Both the position numbers and the translations under genes were made by a program. A stretch of DNA of 42,251 bases from CAZUMJ01 sp964621605. Its GTDB lineage: Bacteria > Actinomycetota > Acidimicrobiia > Acidimicrobiales > Iamiaceae. Below, in pieces: positions 23,712 to 28,309 of this stretch (position 1 is the stretch's first letter; each line of letters begins with the position of its first letter). Below the pieces are notes generated by a model. The model saw only the letters and a list, made by a program, of their open reading frames with translations, was not told the DNA's origin and ran no database searches. The stretch lies in assembly GCA_964621605.1 (NCBI GenBank), contig CAZUMJ010000027.1, positions 1 through 42,251 of the forward strand, written 5' to 3'.

Positions 23712-24287
23712 GTCGCTACTATCGGGCGAACGCTCTGCGAGTCCGGTCGCGAGATCGATCACGGTCTCGAGTAGCCGCTCTGAGAGCACCGGCTCGTGCT
23801 CCTCGATCTCGACGAACAGCCGGTCAGCTTCGTCGCCCTCGTACAGCTTCACAACGTCGGCTAGCGTTCGAACGGCGGGCATCTTTCCGCCCAGCCATGC
23901 CAAGCCAGTGACCGCCCAGTCGAACTTTCGACCGGTCTTCTGAGACGTGACGCGCGCGAGCTCGACCGACCGAGTCCGGTAGGCACCGGCGTCGATCAGG
24001 CTCGATAGACCCTTCGGAACGTTGCGAATGTCGGCGAGGAGCTTGTCCCCCGCCTCGTTCACGCGGACGTTCTCGAGCCAGCCGACGGCCGGGTCGCCGC
24101 CCTTGTGGCCGATCTTCGCGGGTGGCTTCAGCTCGTCGCCGAGCTCTGTCGCTGCTTCAGCCATTCCGCGCAGCTGCTCGGACGTCCAGTAGTCGCCCTC
24201 CGGTGGGCTGCCGACACCGTGAACAGGGCCGCCGACTGAGAGGATCTCGACGTCGAGAAGGTCGACGGTGGGGAGATTCGCAGGCAC
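23199..24287 (-). CDS. capsid maturation protease with C-terminal scaffold
   Basis: 362 aa from GTG 24285-24287. The N-terminal about 185 residues resemble the Mu I-type prohead protease family (AKIGHKGGDPAVGWLENVRV, PKGLSSLIDAGAYRTRSVEL). The C-terminal part is scaffold-like: an acidic helix rich in E/R/D (RRELDEAKADVDTMKRELHE) and RITPGDREKWEKRFDANADS. Such fusions cleave capsid arms and release the scaffold. A GATAGTAG motif occurs inside the gene before an in-frame GTG (residue 193), so a separate scaffold is probably also made. Confidence 0.8.
   Translation of the reverse strand: MPANLPTVDLLDVEILSVGGPVHGVGSPPEGDYWTSEQLRGMAEAATELGDELKPPAKIGHKGGDPAVGWLENVRVNEAGDKLLADIRNVPKGLSSLIDAGAYRTRSVELARVTSQKTGRKFDWAVTGLAWLGGKMPAVRTLADVVKLYEGDEADRLFVEIEEHEPVLSERLLETVIDLATGLAERSPDSSDVNRKYTDEQRRTFAEATGLEQDKVTDEMLENAGVPVECAPAPTPGDRENESDPDLRRELDEAKADVDTMKRELHEERRTNFVEGLVASGRITPGDREKWEKRFDANADSARDYAADLQPNADMAREYGADGNGDGDGDGPGSGDPETDTAAAHKLYEQANTPREETGGLI
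23712..23724 (-). promoter_or_regulatory. GATAGTAG late motif, copy 4 (intragenic)
   Basis: Minus strand CGATAGTAGCGAC before the internal GTG 23711. The octamer is intact although it must also encode Asp-Ser-Ser of the protease. Spacer to GTG is four bases instead of three. Confidence 0.65.
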
Positions 24288-24300
24288 GGCCTACTATCGG
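24288..24300 (-). promoter_or_regulatory. GATAGTAG late motif, copy 5
   Basis: Minus strand CCGATAGTAGGCC directly before GTG 24287 of the protease gene. It lies back to back with the rightward promoter of the HNH gene (TACAAT at 24308-24313). Confidence 0.7.
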
Positions 24301-24307
24301 GCCGCGC

Positions 24308-24371
24308 TACAATGGATGGGGCGGCGCCGCGCTAACGGCCCGCCCCGATGGCAACGAGATTGGAGGTCTCG
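24308..24371 (+). promoter_or_regulatory. promoter and double-hairpin leader of HNH gene A
   Basis: A -10-like TACAAT (24308-24313) is followed after four bases by hairpin 1: GGGGCGG (24318-24324), bulged C, GCCG, loop CGCTAA, CGGC, CCGCCCC (24340-24346). Hairpin 2 is CGAGAT (24355-24360) with GTCTCG (24366-24371) around a five-base loop TGGAG, the ribosome-binding site; the start codon follows at once. The same layout precedes HNH gene B on the other strand. No clear -35. Confidence 0.7.
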
Positions 24372-24836
24372 ATGCAAGCGAACCCTAGCCCGAAGCTCTG
24401 CGAGTGCGGATGCGGCGAACCCGCGCCGATCGCGAAGATGACCGATCGCCGCTACGGCGCCATCAAGGGCCAGCCGCAACGATTCGTCTACGGCCATATG
24501 CGACGAATCACGAAGTCGACCGAGCATCGGCGCAACCTCAGCGTCGCTCGCGGTGGCACTGGCGAGACGACCGCGAGCATGATCCACGTCGTGCTGATCC
24601 GCGACCACCCGAAGACCGGCGTGTGTGAGGAGTGCAGCGCGAATGTCGGCACCAACGGGACGGCTGGCACGCACTACGCGTTCCTTCGCCACCCGGAGCC
24701 CTACACCCGCGATCGGGCCGACTATCGAGATCTGTGCCCGACCTGCCACAAACGGTTCGATCTATCGGCGTCGGGTTCTCAGCACGAGCGCCACACTCCG
24801 CGCTCGAGGAACCCGTGCCAGAGCTCGCCCTGCTGA
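24372..24836 (+). CDS. HNH homing-type endonuclease A
   Basis: 154 aa. N-terminal zinc knuckle LCECGCGEPAP and FVYGH, a module common in phage free-standing HNH proteins; C-terminal HNH nuclease with CEECSANVG, the HYAFLRHPEPY segment and LCPTCHKRFD, in which His and the CxxC pairs supply metal ligands. Runs opposite to the virion operon and carries its own promoter and leader. I chose ATG 24372 because GGAGGT is four bases upstream. Its last 58 bases overlap the 3' end of the gene at 24779-25042 antisense. A mobile intruder. Confidence 0.8.
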   Translation: MQANPSPKLCECGCGEPAPIAKMTDRRYGAIKGQPQRFVYGHMRRITKSTEHRRNLSVARGGTGETTASMIHVVLIRDHPKTGVCEECSANVGTNGTAGTHYAFLRHPEPYTRDRADYRDLCPTCHKRFDLSASGSQHERHTPRSRNPCQSSPC

Positions 24837-25042
24837 GGGCTCGAGACGAGGATCGACGGTGAGACGGTGATCGTGCCGTCCTCGTGCTCGACAACGTCGT
24901 GTGCCGCGAGGTTGCCTCCGTGGCCGTTCGGGGTGACGCAGAACCACGACCGCTTGCAGTCGATCTCGACGGGGCAGTAATGGCCCAGGTGCTCTTCGTA
25001 CGGCCAGAGGTCGCCGATGTGCTCTACGCGGGTGCCGATCAT
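24779..25042 (-). CDS. small phage protein of the TITVSPSIL type
   Basis: 87 aa. Contains FCVTPNGHGG, GTITVSPSILV and ELWHGFLERGVWRSC. The T-x-x-PS-I-L then WH-x-F-x-x-G-x-W order resembles small phage proteins of the DUF6527-like group; function unknown. ATG 25040-25042 overlaps the upstream stop. The 3' end overlaps HNH gene A on the other strand, so the insertion probably replaced or trimmed neighbouring DNA. Confidence 0.6.
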   Translation of the reverse strand: MIGTRVEHIGDLWPYEEHLGHYCPVEIDCKRSWFCVTPNGHGGNLAAHDVVEHEDGTITVSPSILVSSPQQGELWHGFLERGVWRSC

Positions 25043-25569
25043 CCGAACTTCTCGACGGTCTCGAGGCGCAGCATCACCAGGGCCGGTACCCGCCACTTCC
25101 GGAACGTCCGTTGGTCGTCGGTCATGTCGTACGGCAACGTGTCGATCCGCCAGAACACGCCTGCGTCTTGGGCGATCTCGACGCCGTCGCCCATCGCGTT
25201 CGGCTGCCGGAGCGTCTCGATGACGCAGCGGGCGTAGCCGAGCGCCGCCTCGTAGACGGGCGGGATCAGCCCCGACCCGGCCTCCTGCCACAAGACGACG
25301 TTCACGATCGGGTCATGGTCGACCTCGGTGCGTCCGACCGTCCAGCCGCCGAACGTGCCCTGTCCGGCGGCTACCTCTACCGCCGGGAACGCGCTGGCGG
25401 AGAGCACGTCGTTGCCGCCGAAGTAGTATGACCCGTCGAGGGGCACTTCCAGGTCGACGGTGTTGGCTGGCTCGGCGTTGAACGCGGCGATGCGGGCGGG
25501 CATACCTGCTTGCAGCGACGCGATCGTCGCTCGGATGATCGGGGCTACGAAGGTGATTTCGCCGGACAT
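25039..25569 (-). CDS. tail completion/terminator-like protein
   Basis: 176 aa. N-terminal helix (ITFVAPIIRATIASLQAGMP), then beta-rich mixed fold (FPAVEVAAGQGTFGGWTVGR, DPIVNVVLWQEAGSG) and RKWRVPALVMLRLETVEKFG. The alpha-beta pattern and neighbour (virion morphogenesis gene) fit tail terminator/neck proteins. The tRNA-like gene ends about seven bases before its ATG. Confidence 0.55.
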   Translation of the reverse strand: MSGEITFVAPIIRATIASLQAGMPARIAAFNAEPANTVDLEVPLDGSYYFGGNDVLSASAFPAVEVAAGQGTFGGWTVGRTEVDHDPIVNVVLWQEAGSGLIPPVYEAALGYARCVIETLRQPNAMGDGVEIAQDAGVFWRIDTLPYDMTDDQRTFRKWRVPALVMLRLETVEKFG

Positions 25570-25576
25570 CGGAAGG

Positions 25577-25651
25577 TGGCGTGGGGCGGACTCGAACCGC
25601 CGTTCTCCTGGTTGATAAGCCAGGCGAGATAACCAGCTTCTCCACCGCGCG
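25577..25651 (-). tRNA. tRNA-like gene with eight-base anticodon loop
   Basis: Cloverleaf: acceptor CGCGCGG/CCACGCC with two mismatches (1:72 C-C, 5:68 C-A); T8 G9; D stem GAGA/TCTC with loop AGCTGGTTA; anticodon stem CCTGG/CCAGG with loop CTTATCAA (eight bases instead of seven); variable AGAAC; T stem GGCGG/CCGCC with loop TTCGAGT; discriminator A. CCA is not encoded. With an extra C the loop looks like a tRNA-Ile(TAT) relative, or could present a four-base UAUC anticodon reading GAUA. A GATAGTAG motif precedes it at the spacing used before start codons. Could also be decaying. Confidence 0.75.
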
Positions 25652-25662
25652 ACCTACTATCG
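25652..25662 (-). promoter_or_regulatory. GATAGTAG late motif, copy 6 (before tRNA)
   Basis: Minus strand CGATAGTAGGT precedes the tRNA-like gene. If the start site has the same offset as in the protein genes, transcription begins at G 25650, at or one base from the mature tRNA 5' end. A motif before a non-coding RNA argues for a transcriptional rather than translational role. Confidence 0.7.
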
Positions 25663-25675
25663 CGGCGGCCTGCGA

Positions 25676-26203
25676 CTAGCCGAGCCCCTCGACTGCCTGA
25701 GAGACAATCCTGCTCGCGGCGGCCACGCTCGTGGAGCCGCCGAGCCTGCCCCACATCTCGCCGACGTACCGGTCGGCGGCCTCCTGCAGCTCCAACGCGG
25801 CTACCGCCGGCAGCGGGTCGCCGAACGCGACAGGCCGGGCGGGCATGTTGTTGGTGCCGTCTTGGTGGAACGCGGCTTTCGGGTCGTTCACGGTCAGCGT
25901 CAGGGTGTGCGGGCTGACCGACCGTTGCGGGTTGTCGAACGCGCGGCGCATCTGCCCGGTGGCCTGCAGGATCGGCTTGCCTGGGTACCGGCGGGCTTTC
26001 CAGGCGGCGTACGCGGGAGATAGCGGCGCCCACCCGGCTGCGGCGAACCGGCCCTCCGACTCGAACTGGGATCGCCACCAGCCGCGCTGCAACGTCACGA
26101 CGGCCGGCCAGAACGGCCGGAGGTCGGACAGGAGCGTCTCGAAGAGCTTCAGCCGGCGGCGGGCATCAGCGTCGTCAACCCAGATCGTGCGGCCGCCAGT
26201 CAC
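25676..26203 (-). CDS. virion morphogenesis protein (Mu gpG-like tail completion)
   Basis: 175 aa from GTG 26201-26203. Pattern of the phage virion morphogenesis family: FAAAGWAPLSPAYAAWKARR, PGKPILQATGQMRRAF and a short beta region (LTLTVNDPKAAFHQDG), then a helical C-terminus. These proteins join heads and tails. GATAGTAGGCC lies directly upstream of the start. Confidence 0.75.
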   Translation of the reverse strand: MTGGRTIWVDDADARRRLKLFETLLSDLRPFWPAVVTLQRGWWRSQFESEGRFAAAGWAPLSPAYAAWKARRYPGKPILQATGQMRRAFDNPQRSVSPHTLTLTVNDPKAAFHQDGTNNMPARPVAFGDPLPAVAALELQEAADRYVGEMWGRLGGSTSVAAASRIVSQAVEGLG

Positions 26204-26216
26204 GGCCTACTATCCA
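26204..26216 (-). promoter_or_regulatory. GATAGTAG late motif, copy 7
   Basis: Minus strand TGGATAGTAGGCC directly before GTG 26203. It overlaps the 3' end of HNH gene B: the HNH stop TAG (26210-26212) is the first TAG of the motif, so the octamer survived insertion of the HNH gene or was rebuilt. Confidence 0.7.
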
Positions 26217-26695
26217 GCCCCGTTGCGGCCTCGTCCCTTCGAGATCATGTCGGCGGTGTTCTCAGCCGCGGTGCCCAGCCGAAGGTGCGCCGGATTGACA
26301 CACGGCGGGTTGTCGCACAGGTGCATCACGAAGAGACCTGCTGGGATCTCGCCGTGCTCGAGCTCCCAGGCCACCCGCGAGGCTGGGATCGGTCTGCGGC
26401 GCTCGGCGATCATGAACGACCCGTAGCCCTTGGGATGCCGGGAACCTTGCCACTCCCAGCACTCGTCCGGCCCTCGGCGGTCGACCTTCTTCCAGAATCG
26501 CTCCTCGAGAGTCGGCCTTGGGAGCTTGACCCCCAGCTTGCGCGCCTGGTTGTGGATCGCGATTGGCGTCCGGTCGAGCCGAGCCGCGATCTCCGCAACG
26601 GTCAACGGCTGAGCGTAGAACTCTCGAAGCAGATCGATCTCCTCGCGCGTCCAGAAGCGGCGCGGGCGAGCGGAGCCGGTACGGTTTGGGCACAT
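26210..26695 (-). CDS. HNH homing-type endonuclease B
   Basis: 161 aa. N-terminal HTH/SANT-like DNA-binding region (RFWTREEIDLLREFYAQPLT, VAEIAARLDRTPIAIHNQAR) and C-terminal HNH_3 nuclease: RFWKKVDRRGPDECWEWQGS, VAWELEHGEIPAGLFVMHLC, DNPPCVNPAHLRLGTAAENT. His of MHLC and NPAHL are the metal/catalytic positions. I chose ATG 26693-26695 because the ribosome-binding site GGAGG sits five bases upstream in the conserved hairpin; GTG 26707 lies inside that hairpin. Protein unrelated in domain layout to HNH A although the leaders match. Confidence 0.82.
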   Translation of the reverse strand: MCPNRTGSARPRRFWTREEIDLLREFYAQPLTVAEIAARLDRTPIAIHNQARKLGVKLPRPTLEERFWKKVDRRGPDECWEWQGSRHPKGYGSFMIAERRRPIPASRVAWELEHGEIPAGLFVMHLCDNPPCVNPAHLRLGTAAENTADMISKGRGRNGAG

Positions 26696-26758
26696 CGAAA
26701 CCTCCACGTTTCGGTGTCACGGGGCGGGCCGTTACAGCGGCGCCGCCCCAGTATTTTA
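26696..26758 (-). promoter_or_regulatory. promoter and double-hairpin leader of HNH gene B
   Basis: Minus strand TAAAAT (26753-26758), three bases, then hairpin 1 GGGGCGG, bulged C, GCCG, loop CTGTAA, CGGC, CCGCCCC. Hairpin 2 is CGAAAC and GTTTCG around loop GTGGAG just before the ATG. Relative to the leader of gene A, hairpin 2 has G-C changed to A-T on both sides and T-G changed to C-G, so pairing is kept. Confidence 0.7.
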
Positions 26759-26759
26759 G

Positions 26760-26951
26760 CTAGGCGGCTAGGATGGCCCTCTCGCGGAGATCGGTACGGC
26801 TCGCCTGTACGACCGCGAGGGTGCGTTCCCCGTCGAACAGCTCAACGAGCGTGTCGCCGTCATCGTCGAACGGCTCAAGGACCACGGCGACCGTGCCCTC
26901 CGGGTACTTGCCGAGGGCGTGTGAGAGCTCCACTGAATCGAACTGCTTCAT
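26760..26951 (-). CDS. DUF4926-like protein, candidate immunity protein
   Basis: 63 aa from ATG 26949-26951 in a TGATG overlap with the MuF gene. KQFDSVELSHALGKYPEGTV then VVLEPFDDDGDTLVELFD and RTLAVVQASRTDLRE follow the DUF4926 pattern, a small SH3-like beta barrel. DUF4926 genes are commonly found beside DUF6883 genes in bacteria; here the upstream MuF protein ends in a DUF6883-like domain. The translational coupling suggests it neutralises that domain. Confidence 0.65.
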   Translation of the reverse strand: MKQFDSVELSHALGKYPEGTVAVVLEPFDDDGDTLVELFDGERTLAVVQASRTDLRERAILAA

Positions 26952-28000
26952 CACTCCGAAGGATACGCGGTCACGAGCCTCGGCGCCTCCCCCTCGCGGA
27001 TCTCCCATGCCGTCACGAGGTCAGCGCTGCCGAGCGGACCTTGGATCGTGAGGACGACCTCGTAGATAGGCCCCTTCTTTCCGTCGCGCACCGGGCCGGC
27101 TGCTGCCTTCGGGAGAGCAGCCAGGAGCGCCTGCCGGAGGTCTTCCCAATTCGCGGCCGTGTAGCCGAGGGCCGTGAAGAACCGCGCCTTGGGGCCTCCG
27201 TGCGGATGCTCAGCGTCAAGGAGGTAGCTCGTCAGCTTGCGCTTCTCGATCTTCGCGTTCTCAGCTCCGGGGATGCGGTCAGGGTGGAGCGGCGGCAGCG
27301 GAACGAGTCTGCACCGACACCTTCCGCCGCCGAAGCAGGACGGGTTCGGGCCGCCGCCGGGAAGATCCCTGGTCGCTTCTTCCCACGTCGAGTAGCTCGT
27401 CCCGTGTCCAGCCTCGCACCGCTCGCAGGTGGCGGCGTCGAGCACGGCTGTCCATTCCCAGCCAAACACGTCGTCTTTGACTTGCTCCCAGGTCGACGCG
27501 AACCCGCCGATCAGCGCCGTCGAGATCGCCCGGGAGGCGAGGTCGCGGGCGCCGGGCAGCTGCATGACGGCACGAGTGACCGCTGCGGAAGCTGCGCCCG
27601 AGAGGTCAGCGGCGACGAGGTCGTCCTCGATGCGGATCTCGATGCCGCGCATTCCGCGCGACAGGTAGTCGGGCACATCCGTCGGCCCGTCCGGGCCTGG
27701 CTCGATGTAGTGGCGTCGGCCTTGAAGGTCGTAGCCGAGCCGGTCGAGTTCCAACCATGCTTCCTCGGCGCCAACCCGGTGGAGCTCGTCGAGGACCGCC
27801 CGCATCGGCTGGGTGACCGACATCCTGGGCGGTGTACCGTTCGTGATCCACACGAGCGTGGCGCGGAGCATCTCCTCGTGGATCGCGGCGTTGAGGAGAT
27901 CCTTCGCCTTCGCGAGGGCCCGGTCGAGACGGACGACGTCGATCGCCTGCTCGGCCTCGGTCAGCTGCCTGCCGATGACGGCCTCGAGCGCGACCGTCAC
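26951..28000 (-). CDS. MuF minor head protein with DUF6883-like C-terminus, candidate polymorphic toxin
   Basis: 349 aa from GTG 27998-28000. The N-terminal about 235 residues are an SPP1 gp7/MuF-type head protein: helical region, then the signature WEWTAVLDAATCERCEAGHG (C192, C195) and CRCRL (C228, C230). The C-terminal about 105 residues (AENAKIEKRKLTSYLLDAEH, KARFFTALGYTAANW, YEVVLTIQGPLGSADLVTAW, PRLVTAYP) fit DUF6883, a domain often carried by polymorphic toxins. MuF proteins with toxin tips are known in temperate phages and are thought to be delivered with DNA. The toxic activity here is inferred only. Confidence 0.75.
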   Translation of the reverse strand: MTVALEAVIGRQLTEAEQAIDVVRLDRALAKAKDLLNAAIHEEMLRATLVWITNGTPPRMSVTQPMRAVLDELHRVGAEEAWLELDRLGYDLQGRRHYIEPGPDGPTDVPDYLSRGMRGIEIRIEDDLVAADLSGAASAAVTRAVMQLPGARDLASRAISTALIGGFASTWEQVKDDVFGWEWTAVLDAATCERCEAGHGTSYSTWEEATRDLPGGGPNPSCFGGGRCRCRLVPLPPLHPDRIPGAENAKIEKRKLTSYLLDAEHPHGGPKARFFTALGYTAANWEDLRQALLAALPKAAAGPVRDGKKGPIYEVVLTIQGPLGSADLVTAWEIREGEAPRLVTAYPSE

Positions 28001-28296
28001 GGCGTGTACGGGAACGCGAAGCGGCTCTCACGCACCCGGAACGAGAACGGGATCGTGAGGCCGGGCGCCCGCCACTCGCCCTCCCACAAGCCCGACTCGT
28101 CGACGACGTGGCCCTTCTCGTAGTCGCCGACGGCCGGGTGGTCGAGATCTCCGGTCGCGTAGACGGTGACGGTCCCGGACGGCGCCTCGAGGAGCAGCTC
28201 GACGGTCGCAGGGTTCATCGGGGCGTCGTTGTCGTCGACCCAGGTGATCGCGTTGAGGACCTCGTCGCCGACGTCGTACGGTTCGCTTTTCGCCAC
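27997..28296 (-). CDS. small Ig-like virion protein
   Basis: 99 aa from GTG 28294-28296, with the GATAGTAGGCC motif directly upstream. Beta-sandwich pattern: VLNAITWVDDNDAPMNPATV, LLLEAPSGTVTVYATGDL, LWEGEWRAPGLTIPFSFRV. Resembles an Ig-like/FN3-like add-on. Coupled by a GTGA overlap to the MuF gene. Confidence 0.6.
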   Translation of the reverse strand: MAKSEPYDVGDEVLNAITWVDDNDAPMNPATVELLLEAPSGTVTVYATGDLDHPAVGDYEKGHVVDESGLWEGEWRAPGLTIPFSFRVRESRFAFPYTP

Positions 28297-28309
28297 GGCC
28301 TACTATCCG
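28297..28309 (-). promoter_or_regulatory. GATAGTAG late motif, copy 8
   Basis: Minus strand TCGGATAGTAGGC with terminal C, directly before GTG 28296. The 825-aa adhesin gene stops inside it: its TAG (28303-28305) is part of the octamer. Confidence 0.7.
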
